Shown here piece after piece: positions 7,458 through 15,845 of a DNA stretch of 22,744 bases (within the stretch, counting starts at the first letter, position 1; every line of letters starts with the position of its first letter). Made by a program: the position numbers and the translations under genes. The stretch is from the NCBI GenBank assembly GCA_026394095.1, contig JAPKYY010000157.1, positions 1 through 22,744 on the forward strand, in the 5' to 3' direction. Below the pieces are notes generated by a model, which saw nothing but the letters and a program-made list of their open reading frames with translations, did no database searches and was not told where the DNA came from. The stretch comes from Acidobacteriota bacterium (GTDB lineage Bacteria > Acidobacteriota > Terriglobia > Bryobacterales > Bryobacteraceae).

Positions 7458-9431
7458 TTACTTCGGGCAGCCTTTGGATTGAATTTCCGACACAGGTGCG
7501 TCTTTAATTCCCGCAATGCCATTCGGCATCGGGCCACTCTTCGGCACCAGCCAGACTTCAACACGACGGTTGCGGGCATTGCCGTCCTTCGCGTTGATCT
7601 TGCCGCTTGCGCGCTCCTTAACCGTTGCTTCGCAAAGCGAGGTCTTGAAGGCTGAGAGCTGTTCAGCGCCAACGAAGGCTACCTTGATGCGGCTGCGGTC
7701 GAGCTTCTTGCAAGGCTCGGTGCCACCGCTCAATACTGCAGCTACCTGCAATACGCGCTCTTCGTCGAGCTGACGCGTCTTCTTGGCCTTGGCGTCGCGC
7801 ACCTTGATGTTCTTCTCGACTGCGTCGAAATGACCAACAAGCAGCACGTCAAAGTCGCCCATCGATGCGGCCCGTTCAAAGGCCTGGTCGAGGATGCGCT
7901 TTCCGCAGTTGTTGACACGGGCATTGCCCTTGCCAAACACTACGTCATCCAGCTGCATCGGCTGCGGGCGGGGAGGTGCAGGAGCTGCAATCGGTGCCGG
8001 TGCCGGGGGTGCCATGATGCTTCCACCACCGCCAGGAGGCGTCTTCTTGCCAATTACCTTGCCACTCTGATCTACAACCGTTACATCGACGTCCACCTTG
8101 CGGGACGGGCCACCGGGCTGCAGAATAATTCCGTCCGTAGACAGGATCACCGAGCCATCAGTGTTACCCGGCTTCAGCAATACCTTCTCGGTAACGGTCA
8201 TGCCGTCAGCAGAAACCTTCGCGTTCGGGCCGGGCTTGGCCGGGGCCAGCTTGCCTTCGCTCGTGTGGTAAATCACGCTAACTTCTTCGCCGGCCGCAGG
8301 GCCGTCATAGCTGATCACCGAGGTGATGCGTGAGGAGCCGTTGTAGTTCAAAGTTGCAGGATCCATCGAGACGCTTACCAGCTCGATCTTCGGCTGCTTT
8401 ACAACCAAAGCCGCAGTGCGTTCCGTTGCCGGCACAGGGAACTTCTTCAGGAAGTTCTTCGTCTTGCGGTCGATCACCTTCGTCGTATCCGCTTCTACTA
8501 CTGCCTTGATTGCGTGCTCGCCGGCCGTTAGACCCTTGATTGCAAGCATCGAATCGCCAACTGCCGGCGCACCGTCAACCGTCCACTTGTACTTCGGCGT
8601 AACGCCAAGGCAGTTGTTGGTTACTGGCAACTGATAGCTTGCGCCTTCGGTAAGCCAGATTGTCTTGGTCGAAGGTTCAATCGAACCCACCCGGAATTCA
8701 CATACCGGACCCTGGTCGATCGCTCCAAGATAGAAAGTCACACCACCAGTGGTCTGTACCGAGTTCATAGGGGCAGTGCGCGTGTAGGCAATCGCACCGG
8801 CCGGAGCCTGACCCTTGATTCCAAAGCTCGGCGAAGCGGTCGAAAAGCCACGAACGTCAAAGCGAAGACCAATGCGATCGGTCAATTTCGCCTTCACACC
8901 CGCGCCATAGTTGAACGCCAGCTTGAATCCGGATTCCAGATTCGTCAACTGGCCCAGCGGAGTATTGACACCGTTGCCAACCTGCCGGCGTGCACCTTCG
9001 GTCACACCGAAGTAATCCATGCCAAAGCCCGTCGTCACAAAAGGACGAATGCGCGATTCACGCGGCTTGAAATGGAATACGGGATTGAAATGGAATTGGC
9101 GCAGGCGGGCGCCAAAGGAGTATTCATTCTGCGTGGCAGGAATGCGATAAACCGCATTCGCATTTCCATGCACCATCCCAGTCTGTTCAAGACTGATGTA
9201 GTTCCAAAAATTTTCTGTGATGCGGAAGCCCCCGACACCACCGTTGGTGATGTCCTGGTGAGGCGTGCTGTTTTGACGGTTTACAAAGTTACCGCCACCA
9301 AAGAGATTGATTTCGTATTTGTCTCCGCCACCAGTACTGGTTTTTTTGGCGGTAGAACTTGTTTGCGCAGAAGCGCTGAGACCGGCGAATAGCGCCAGTG
9401 TCATAGCAAGAGCGGAATATTTTATTTTCAT
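7458..9431 (-). CDS. OmpA-family outer-membrane protein with N-terminal barrel-like region
   Basis: A 657-residue exported protein with a clear signal peptide (residues 1-22, LALFAGLSASAQ). Residues about 35-240 alternate polar and aromatic or hydrophobic residues like an outer-membrane beta-barrel. About 250-460 reads as Ig-like beta-sandwich modules (for example YKWTVDGAPAVGD). A Gly/Pro/Ala-rich linker at about 470-495 precedes a C-terminal OmpA-like peptidoglycan-binding domain ending in NARNRRVEVWL. The usual HTDxxG-type motif is altered to GHFDAVEKN and four cysteines occur in or near this domain, so binding to peptidoglycan could differ from the textbook case. Likely role: anchoring the outer membrane to the wall, with an unknown surface function. 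It starts 29 bases after the end of the upstream propeller gene and is followed closely by the adenosyltransferase gene, with no functional tie evident. Confidence 0.85.
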   Translation of the reverse strand: MKIKYSALAMTLALFAGLSASAQTSSTAKKTSTGGGDKYEINLFGGGNFVNRQNSTPHQDITNGGVGGFRITENFWNYISLEQTGMVHGNANAVYRIPATQNEYSFGARLRQFHFNPVFHFKPRESRIRPFVTTGFGMDYFGVTEGARRQVGNGVNTPLGQLTNLESGFKLAFNYGAGVKAKLTDRIGLRFDVRGFSTASPSFGIKGQAPAGAIAYTRTAPMNSVQTTGGVTFYLGAIDQGPVCEFRVGSIEPSTKTIWLTEGASYQLPVTNNCLGVTPKYKWTVDGAPAVGDSMLAIKGLTAGEHAIKAVVEADTTKVIDRKTKNFLKKFPVPATERTAALVVKQPKIELVSVSMDPATLNYNGSSRITSVISYDGPAAGEEVSVIYHTSEGKLAPAKPGPNAKVSADGMTVTEKVLLKPGNTDGSVILSTDGIILQPGGPSRKVDVDVTVVDQSGKVIGKKTPPGGGGSIMAPPAPAPIAAPAPPRPQPMQLDDVVFGKGNARVNNCGKRILDQAFERAASMGDFDVLLVGHFDAVEKNIKVRDAKAKKTRQLDEERVLQVAAVLSGGTEPCKKLDRSRIKVAFVGAEQLSAFKTSLCEATVKERASGKINAKDGNARNRRVEVWLVPKSGPMPNGIAGIKDAPVSEIQSKGCPK

Positions 9432-9459
9432 ATTGTGAAGAGACCCTAACTATTTCATT

Positions 9460-10900
9460 CTAACGGATTTGGGGTAGTGTTTGCACATAGATGCCCCGAT
9501 TCGGACTAACCGCAAACAGTAAGTCCGGAAACGCCGGAGACAATCTCAACTTCTCAAACGAGAGATGCGCATCTTCCTTTGCGGGGAACCAGTACCAATT
9601 CTCACCAGCATCCGGCGACCAAAATACCCGCTGTTGCCTTAGAGCAAAGCAAAGGCCTTTTCGTTTCGGATGAAAATGTACACTCCGAATCCACTCTGAT
9701 TGGATCGTGCGCCATGTCTTGCCGCCGTCGTTGGATTTTGTTAATCCAAGCCTCGATGCCCTTAGCCATTCATTCTTGTTGAAGGGGTTTACTGCAGTCT
9801 CAAACCAGTCTCCGCCTGGAGCCTCACCAAGCAGCTCGCTTCGAAATGGCACCGGCTGCCAGGCCTCAGCGCTCGACTTGGCAAAGCTTCCTTCATACTG
9901 CGAAATTGCATAGAGGCTCTTCTCGTCAGACTCGGCAGAAAGCAGGCTGCGGCTGACGAAGCCCTCGTTAACAGGTTCAAAACTGTCCCCGGCGTTGGAC
10001 GTTCGCAACAGCCCGTGCCGCTCGGTTGAGACATAGAAGAGCCCTTTTTCCTTTGGGTGAAAGGCAATGCTGGTAGCCACATATTCGTTGAGCTTCTTCC
10101 AGTTGAGCCCACCGTCTTTTGAGCTCCACATGCCAGCGCTGGTTCCTGCAAAGAGCAGTTCAGGGTTGTGGGGCGTCTGTGTCACAACATAGGTGCGGCG
10201 ATTGGTTCCAGGAATTCCCTGCACGCGCCGCCAGGCAGCCCCGTGGTTGAGAGAGCAGTAAATCCCGCTGCAAGCACTGGCAAAGATGCGTCCCTGCCGG
10301 GTGGGGTCAACGGCTATGGAGAAGATGTCAGAGTCATCGAACATGCCGATATGGGCTTTGGTCCAGACTGCGCCGGAATTGCTCGGGGTCAAAAGCGACA
10401 GAGACGATTGCTGTAAGGTCGGCGTTGGTCTTTGGGCTGATACGACGCCAGCTGTCGCCCGCATCGTTCGACATCCACACACCTTCGTTCGTGCCTGCAG
10501 CCAGAACTCGCGGATCCTTCGGCCACGCAGCGATGGCAAACAGAGAGAGCTTCTCGGTACCGGCAACTACCTGCCAGGATTCGCCTTCATCCAGCGATCG
10601 ATAAAGCCCGCCGGGTGCCGCTCCCACAAGCCATTTGCCGGGGATGATCAGGCCACAGTCCAGCCGAGTGTTGGCAAGCTCAGGGAAAGCCGGCAGCATC
10701 TGCCAGGTCTTGGCCGCATCCCGGCTGCGGAAGACTCCAGTCCCTCGCATCGCAAGAGCCATCAGCGTGTCGGGCTTTTGCGTGTCAATACGAACAACCC
10801 TTGCCGCACCACCCCAGGGCCCAATTGGTTGCCAGACAGGATATTCGGCCGCATGTAGAAGCGGAATCAGGCATAAACTAAATACACGAAACCAGCGCAC
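9460..10900 (-). pseudogene. BNR/VPS10-like propeller protein, reading frame broken near 10387
   Basis: The 5' part, from a likely GTG at 10900, has a signal peptide (RWFRVFSLCLIPLLHA) and blades such as GVFRSRDAAKTWQML, GLYRSLDEGESWQVV and GVWMSNDAGDSWRRI. It stops at 10334-10336. The 3' part continues the same repeat pattern in the next frame (GIYCSLNHGAAWRRV, GMWSSKDGGLNWKKL, GLTKSNDGGKTWRTI, VFWSPDAGENWYWF) to TAG at 9460. Removing one base from the GGGG run at 10385-10388 joins the halves as VAFDPSNSGAVW and gives about 479 residues, a complete secreted propeller of the BNR/sortilin/YCF48 type. Asp-box motifs (S-x-D-x-G-x-T/S-W) are well kept on both sides, so the break is recent or a sequencing error. 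The family's role here is unknown; such proteins bind or cleave glycans or act as assembly factors. Confidence 0.75.
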
Positions 10901-10936
10901 TCCTAACAGTGTAAAGTGATCGGGCTGGAAAATGAC

Positions 10937-10947
10937 TATAATGGAGG
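10937..10947 (+). promoter_or_regulatory. -10-like TATAAT and ribosome binding site before the B12-binding subunit gene
   Basis: TATAAT at 10937-10942 is a perfect -10 match, and GGAGG follows directly at 10943-10947, nine bases before the TTG at 10957. If TATAAT is the promoter, transcription would start within or after GGAGG, so the two calls compete. The real promoter may lie in the 56-base divergent gap further upstream. GGAGG supports the TTG start. Confidence 0.35.
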
Positions 10948-10956
10948 CGTCTGGCC

Positions 10957-11355
10957 TTGAACCGCATACGCGTATTAGTGGCGAAGCCGGGACTCGACGG
11001 TCACGACCGCGGGGCCAAGGTGATCGCAAGAGCTCTTCGCGACGCCGGCATGGAAGTTATCTATACCGGATTGCGTCAGACGCCGGAAATGGTCGTCAAT
11101 GCCGCTCTGGACGAAGATGTCCAGGTAATCGGCTTGTCGATTCTGTCCGGCGCGCATATGGCAATCGTGCCCAGGGTGCTCACTCTCTTGCGAGAGCGGG
11201 GAATGTCAGACGTGCTGGTAGTTGTTGGTGGGATCATCCCTGAAGATGACGCCAAACAACTCAAGCTGTTGGGAGTGGCGGCGGTTTTCCAGCCAGGAAC
11301 TTCACTCGAATCGGTAGTGGAATTCATCCGGGCTCGGGCGACCATCCCCGCCTGA
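10957..11355 (+). CDS. methylmalonyl-CoA mutase-type B12-binding subunit
   Basis: A 132-residue stand-alone cobalamin-binding domain starting at TTG, chosen because GGAGG lies nine bases upstream and the family N-terminus ([17 protein letters not shown]) begins at residue 3. The DxHxxG signature is Asp14-Gly-His16-Asp-Arg-Gly19; His16 should be the lower axial cobalt ligand. The SxL and GG motifs follow as SILSGAH and VVVGGIIP. This domain normally forms the C-terminus of the mutase large chain or a separate small subunit that carries adenosylcobalamin for carbon-skeleton rearrangement of methylmalonyl-CoA/succinyl-CoA or related acyl-CoAs. The catalytic TIM-barrel subunit is not in the window, so the exact substrate cannot be read. 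It is the first gene of a probable three-gene operon, 26 bases before the NYN gene. Confidence 0.93.
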   Translation: MNRIRVLVAKPGLDGHDRGAKVIARALRDAGMEVIYTGLRQTPEMVVNAALDEDVQVIGLSILSGAHMAIVPRVLTLLRERGMSDVLVVVGGIIPEDDAKQLKLLGVAAVFQPGTSLESVVEFIRARATIPA

Positions 11356-11381
11356 ATATATTTGAAACCAAGAGGAGCTTG

Positions 11382-13079
11382 ATGCCTCTCCAAGACAAAA
11401 CGAACATTGCGGTGTTTGTCGATTACGACAACATCGAAATTGGAATTAAGACAACCCTGCGACGTGAATTTGACGTCTCGCTTTGTCTAGACTCATTGAA
11501 AGAGCGAGGCGATATTGTTGCGAAATTCGCCTACGCAAACTGGGGCCGCCAAGAAGGTGCGGCACGGCAGATGGCAGAGAATGCTGTACAAATGGTACAG
11601 CGGCTCCCCAGCCCGCGCGGAGACAAGAATGGGGGGGATATCAATCTTGCGCTTGACGCGCTTGAAATGGCCTTCACCCACACTCATGTCAACGCCTTCG
11701 CCATCATTAGTGGCGATAGCGATTTCATCCCCCTGGTCAACAAGCTGAAGGAATACGGCAAGACTGTTTACGTTGTCGGCGGCAAAGCCTTCACCTCAAA
11801 CATCCTGCAGAGCAACTGCCATGAGTTTGTAGCCTACGAAAACCTGCTTATGGATCGTGCGGCACGGCTGGATGGCGGCGAAAACGGACCTACCCTCGAG
11901 CGCCTGAAACAGGAACTCGCCGATTCCATGGCCCGCTCAGAGCAGAGCTCTGGTGGCAACCGTTGGGATCGCAGCCGCGATCGTGACCGTGGCATTCGCG
12001 ACCGCGAACGCGGTGACCGTGGTGATCGTGGCGGCCGGGATCGTGACCGCGATCGCGACCGTGAGCCAGAACGCATCGAAGAAGCACCCGTTATCGTCGA
12101 TCGCATCGACCGTCTGCCAGGCGAACGCCTCTCAGGCGAGCGTCTCTCCGTCGACCGTGTTGCTGCAGCACCTCCTGTCGAGCGCGCTGCGCCAATACCG
12201 GATCCTCGTGGGCCGATCATCGTTCCTCCTCATGTGCCTTCAGGCCGCGAGAGCCGTTGGGAACGCCGTGACCGTCGCCGTGATGAACGCGGTGGTGGCC
12301 GTGGGGATCAACCCCGGGCCGAGCGTCCGCCTCAGTCCAACGAGCCCCGCGTGACTCAGGAGATCACAGCCGCTCTGCCGCTGGTGGAGCGTTCGCTGCA
12401 AACCCTCGAACGCCGTGGTGTACAGGCTCAACTGGGCTTGCTCAAGAGCACGATGATGCAACTTGATCCCACCTTCCATGAACGTGGCTTCGGTGCATCC
12501 AGCTTCAGCGACTTCATCGACAAGCTGAACAAGGCTGAGCTGATCGAAGTGCAGGGCAGCGGTGGCAAGCTTACGATTGAACGCAAGGGTGGGGCAAATG
12601 CCCGGCCGTTGCCGGAACCGGATGAAGCATTGCCGCTCTTGCGCGACGCACTCGAAGCTCATCGCTACGAGATGGAAATGGGTGACGGCGTAGAGCCCGT
12701 CGAACTGGCCCAGTGGATCGCGACAGAACACGCGGGCTTCGATGCCCACAACTATGGTTTCCCCGGATTCCATGAGTTCATGGTCTTTGCCGAACGTCGT
12801 GGCGTCGTCAAGGTAAAGAAGGAAGACGAACGTGGGGTCGTGATTTATCTCGGCCGTGAGTTCTTCCCGCCTCCTGCACCCAAGGTCAAGAAGGAAGAGG
12901 AATTCTACAGCGAATACGATGAAGTGCAGCCTTATGTTGAAGGCCAGCCCAGCATCGTTGAGCCCAATCCTCCTCCAGTCAAACCGAAGAAGGCCGTTCG
13001 GGCTCGCAAGTCTACTTCGACTACAGCCAAGAAGACCTCCTCGGCAGCACCTCGCACCCGCCGAAAGAAGATCGACTAA
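11382..13079 (+). CDS. NYN-domain nuclease with Arg-Asp-rich linker and two LOTUS/OST-HTH domains
   Basis: A 565-residue protein. AGAGGAG (11371-11377) lies four bases before ATG 11382, which is better spaced than the in-frame TTG at 11379. Residues about 7-160 form a NYN (PIN-like, LabA/DUF88) domain with acidic metal-binding residues in FVDYDNIEIG, in INLALDALEMA and in ISGDSDFIPLV, expected to cut RNA with Mg or Mn. Residues 194-228 are almost pure Arg/Asp/Glu/Gly, with a second basic-acidic patch at about 288-316. Two winged-helix LOTUS/OST-HTH-like units follow at about 326-405 (SSFSDFIDKLNKAELIEVQ) and 412-500 (GFHEFMVFAERRGVVKV). The tail (about 525-565) is Lys/Arg/Ser/Thr-rich. NYN plus LOTUS is the layout of animal MARF1 RNases. 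RNA binding and cleavage are inferred; the target is unknown. It is 1 base upstream of the RidA gene. Confidence 0.9.
   Translation: MPLQDKTNIAVFVDYDNIEIGIKTTLRREFDVSLCLDSLKERGDIVAKFAYANWGRQEGAARQMAENAVQMVQRLPSPRGDKNGGDINLALDALEMAFTHTHVNAFAIISGDSDFIPLVNKLKEYGKTVYVVGGKAFTSNILQSNCHEFVAYENLLMDRAARLDGGENGPTLERLKQELADSMARSEQSSGGNRWDRSRDRDRGIRDRERGDRGDRGGRDRDRDRDREPERIEEAPVIVDRIDRLPGERLSGERLSVDRVAAAPPVERAAPIPDPRGPIIVPPHVPSGRESRWERRDRRRDERGGGRGDQPRAERPPQSNEPRVTQEITAALPLVERSLQTLERRGVQAQLGLLKSTMMQLDPTFHERGFGASSFSDFIDKLNKAELIEVQGSGGKLTIERKGGANARPLPEPDEALPLLRDALEAHRYEMEMGDGVEPVELAQWIATEHAGFDAHNYGFPGFHEFMVFAERRGVVKVKKEDERGVVIYLGREFFPPPAPKVKKEEEFYSEYDEVQPYVEGQPSIVEPNPPPVKPKKAVRARKSTSTTAKKTSSAAPRTRRKKID
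11961..12065 (+). repeat. degenerate DNA repeat encoding an Arg-Asp dipeptide tract
   Basis: Short units of the type cgtgaccg, cgcgaccg and gatcgtgacc recur through this stretch. They encode residues 194-228 of the NYN-LOTUS protein, an Arg-Asp/Arg-Glu/Gly tract with ten or so RD steps. Codon variation between units (cgt and cgc, gac and gat) suggests selection on the peptide rather than a fresh DNA expansion. Length variation between strains would be expected. Confidence 0.65.
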
Positions 13080-13080
13080 C

Positions 13081-13461
13081 ATGATCGAACGGCTATTTCC
13101 TCCCGGAGTACCTAGCCCGAAGAACCCCTACTCGCCAGCCGTAAAGGCTGGCGGGTTCATTTTTGGCTCTGGCCAGATTCCTATGAATCCGGACACTACC
13201 GAAATGAGCTACGGGGACATCCAGCACGAAACCCGAGTCACGCTAGGCAACATCCAGCGCATTCTCGAAGGCTCGGGCTCTTCTTTGGCCGACGTCGTCA
13301 AAGTAAATGTTTACCTCGCCGACGAGCGCGATTTTGCCCAGATGAACGAGGTCTACATCGAGTTCTTTGGCAAAGACCGTCCGGCACGCACAACCATCGG
13401 TTGCAAGTTTGCCAACCCCACGATGAAAGTCGAAATCGACTGCATCGCTTATACGGGTTAA
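13081..13461 (+). CDS. ridA: RidA family enamine/imine deaminase
   Basis: A 126-residue protein, the normal size for the YjgF/YER057c/UK114 family. It begins at ATG 13081, one base after the stop of the NYN gene, so the two are probably co-translated. Family marks are the N-terminal PSPKNPYSPAVKAGGFIFGSGQIP, the middle ETRVTLGNIQRILEGSGSSLADVVKVNVYLAD, and the active-site arginine in RPARTTIG, followed by VEIDCIAYTG. The trimeric enzyme hydrolyses reactive 2-aminoacrylate and related enamines or imines released by PLP enzymes. The segment before VEIDCIA (CKFANPTMK) differs from the usual LPKGA-type loop, so substrate preference could vary. Its stop TAA (13459-13461) overlaps the convergent mutS2 stop. 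Confidence 0.95.
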   Translation: MIERLFPPGVPSPKNPYSPAVKAGGFIFGSGQIPMNPDTTEMSYGDIQHETRVTLGNIQRILEGSGSSLADVVKVNVYLADERDFAQMNEVYIEFFGKDRPARTTIGCKFANPTMKVEIDCIAYTG

Positions 13462-15845
13462 GAGCGCAGTTCCACGATTGTGGCCCCGGTGCCACCTTCG
13501 GCTGGAGTTGCAACATACCAACGGGCCACATGGGGATGCTTCGTAAGCATCTGCTGTATGGCCTTTTTTAGTACCCCGTAACCGTGTCCGTGAATGATCC
13601 GGATTCGGGATATCGATCCAAGGCTCGCACGGTCGAGAAAATGATCGACGTTATCGAGAGCTTCGTCCGAACTTTGGCCAATGACGTTGAGTTCTTTGGT
13701 GGGTGTGTCCCACGTGGGGCCGGGCTCAAAGCGCACATTGCTCGGCAGCTTCTTCGCTGCAGCCGCATCGGTTAACACTTCGAGAACCTCTTCACGCGGA
13801 ATCTTCATCTTGAGAAAGCCAGCCTGCACTTCAATCTGGCCATTGTCGTGGATGCGCAGCACCTGTGCCGGCTCCCGCACGTTCTCTACCCGAACCTTCG
13901 ACCCGACAATCAGCTTGGGCCCCGTGGGCGCGGCAGCCTGTCCCTCCGGCCGCACAGCCGACTGCACTTCAGCCTGAAACTCCCGCTTGAATTTCGCAGC
14001 CTTCAACTGCGCCTGATCAGCCGCCTTGCGAGCATCGGCACCCGATTTGATGTCTTCAATCGTCGCCCTGGAATTCCGCTCAAACTCGCTCAACAACTTG
14101 CTCGTCTTGGCCTCAAACTCGCGGATGCGCTGGGCATCACGCTTGTCGAAGCGGTCTTGCAATTCCCGCTCGCGCGCATTCAGTTCAGCGTTCTTGAGAA
14201 TCCAGCTCTTCTCGATCGCAGTAGCCGATTCCAGCTTCTGATTCAGCTCGGCAAGAAAGCGGGCAATATCCTGATCGCGCGTTGTCATCGAAGCGCGGGC
14301 TTGCACAATCACTTCTTCGAGAATGCCAAAGCGCGCAGCCGTATCGAGACCCGCAGACTTGCCAGGCGCGCCCACCCGCAACTCAAAAGTAGGCAACAGC
14401 GTTTCATCGTCAAAACCCATCGAAGCACTCAACACACCTTCGTGGTTTACCCCGTAAATCTTCAGCGCCAGCAAGTGCGTCGAAGCAAGAGTAAAACAGC
14501 CATCGCGATGAAAGCGATCCACAATCGCCACACCCAGCGCTCCACCTTCTTCAGGGTCTGTCGAGCGGCCAATTTCATCAAGAATCACAAGGCTGTCGGG
14601 CGTAGCCTGATCGAGCAACTCCGCCACATGACGCATGTGCGAGCTGAAGCTCGAAAGACTCGTCTCAATCGACTGGCTATCCACAATATCGGCCAGCACC
14701 TGATCGAATATCGGCAGCGTCGCCTCCATCGCCGGCACAGGCAATGCACTCTGAGCCATCAGGCACAAGAGGCCGACGGTCTTCATCGCAACCGTCTTAC
14801 CACCCGTGTTGGGGCCACTGATCAGAAGCGTTCGTTTGATCTCGTCCAGATCGAGATCAAGTGGCACAGCACTCTGCCGCTTGCGCCGCAGCACATCGGT
14901 CAGCAGCGGGTGACGCGCTTGCTTGAGATGCAAATGATTCGAAAAGGTAGGAATCGTGCAGCGAAACTCCGCACCAAACCGCGCCTTGGCAAACACAAAT
15001 TCCAGTGCACCCATGACGTCAACGGCCGTAGCAATCTCCTCATGCTGTTCGCGCATCTTGCCGGTAAGCTCGCGCAGGATGCGGTGGCACTCACGCAGCT
15101 CTTCTTCGATCAGCCGCACCAGTTCGTTATTCAGTTGAATCGTTTCCAGCGGCTCGACAAAGCTGGTTTGGCCAGATCCGCTAGTGCCATGCACCACTCC
15201 CTGTACGCGCCCCTTGAAGTTGGTAGCCACCGGCACAACAAAGCGATCCCCACGCAGGGTGACGTATTCGTCCTGCATCACACCGTCATCGCGGTGGGCC
15301 TTCATGAAGCGTTCGAGGGAGTGCTGAATAGACTCCTTCTGCCGGCCTAGCTCCTGCCTCAGCCGCTTCAATGCAACACTCGCGTCATCCTCAAGGCCAC
15401 CATCAGGCCGAATCTTGCCGTCAAGCGCCCGAAGAAGCTGACGAAAATCGCCAATCTTTTCAGCCTTCTCCCAAAGCAGCGGGAAGCGATAAGGCGACTC
15501 GCTCAGCCCTTGCCGAAACTCCGTAGCCCGCATGAGCCACGCACGCACAGCAAGAATTTCCAGCCCCTCAAGCACCGCGCCTTCAATGCGCACCCGCGCC
15601 ACGGCCTCGCCTACATCCTCAAGATCGGTAAAGCGCAGACGCGGCAAACCTGAGTCTTCACTATCCCCTTCGGTGAGAAACGTAAGCGCTTCGCTCAGTT
15701 CAGCGAGGCTGTCAACCAGCGCCTCGCGGTCTGTAGAGGGTTGCATCGCCTCCAGTTGGCGGTGCCCGGCGGCAGACGAAACATAGCGCGCCAGCAGCGC
15801 GCGCAGGCTTTCGTACTCTAAGAGGTCTTGGCTCCAGTTCGGCAT
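13458..15845 (-). CDS. mutS2: MutS2 family ATPase with C-terminal Smr domain
   Basis: A 795-residue protein of usual MutS2 length. The clamp/lever region covers about 1-300. The ATPase has Walker A GPNTGGKT with Lys350, Walker B VILDEIGRSTDPEEGG and the ASTHL motif. A long charged coiled coil follows (about 510-640), and a KOW-like stretch (GSKVRVENVREPAQVLRI) precedes an Smr domain at about 714-790 with RIIHGHGYGVLKKAI. MutS2 lacks the MutS mismatch-reading domain. It is linked to suppression of recombination and, in Bacillus, to splitting collided ribosomes. The Smr entry motif, normally LDLRG, reads LNVIGQ here. The gene starts inside the end of the NUDIX gene (28-base overlap), so the two are translationally coupled. 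Confidence 0.96.
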   Translation of the reverse strand: MPNWSQDLLEYESLRALLARYVSSAAGHRQLEAMQPSTDREALVDSLAELSEALTFLTEGDSEDSGLPRLRFTDLEDVGEAVARVRIEGAVLEGLEILAVRAWLMRATEFRQGLSESPYRFPLLWEKAEKIGDFRQLLRALDGKIRPDGGLEDDASVALKRLRQELGRQKESIQHSLERFMKAHRDDGVMQDEYVTLRGDRFVVPVATNFKGRVQGVVHGTSGSGQTSFVEPLETIQLNNELVRLIEEELRECHRILRELTGKMREQHEEIATAVDVMGALEFVFAKARFGAEFRCTIPTFSNHLHLKQARHPLLTDVLRRKRQSAVPLDLDLDEIKRTLLISGPNTGGKTVAMKTVGLLCLMAQSALPVPAMEATLPIFDQVLADIVDSQSIETSLSSFSSHMRHVAELLDQATPDSLVILDEIGRSTDPEEGGALGVAIVDRFHRDGCFTLASTHLLALKIYGVNHEGVLSASMGFDDETLLPTFELRVGAPGKSAGLDTAARFGILEEVIVQARASMTTRDQDIARFLAELNQKLESATAIEKSWILKNAELNARERELQDRFDKRDAQRIREFEAKTSKLLSEFERNSRATIEDIKSGADARKAADQAQLKAAKFKREFQAEVQSAVRPEGQAAAPTGPKLIVGSKVRVENVREPAQVLRIHDNGQIEVQAGFLKMKIPREEVLEVLTDAAAAKKLPSNVRFEPGPTWDTPTKELNVIGQSSDEALDNVDHFLDRASLGSISRIRIIHGHGYGVLKKAIQQMLTKHPHVARWYVATPAEGGTGATIVELRS

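Noticed and set aside
11961..12065. CRISPR or tandem-repeat array
   Set aside because: Repeats are short, degenerate, in frame and explained by the Arg-Asp tract of the NYN protein; there are no spacers.
12240..13082. 280-residue minus-strand open frame
   Set aside because: It is antisense to the LOTUS part of the NYN gene and carries no family features.
13848..15350. 500-residue plus-strand open frame
   Set aside because: It lies wholly antisense to mutS2, whose domains and motifs are unmistakable. The translation is Arg/Gln/His-rich with no domain.
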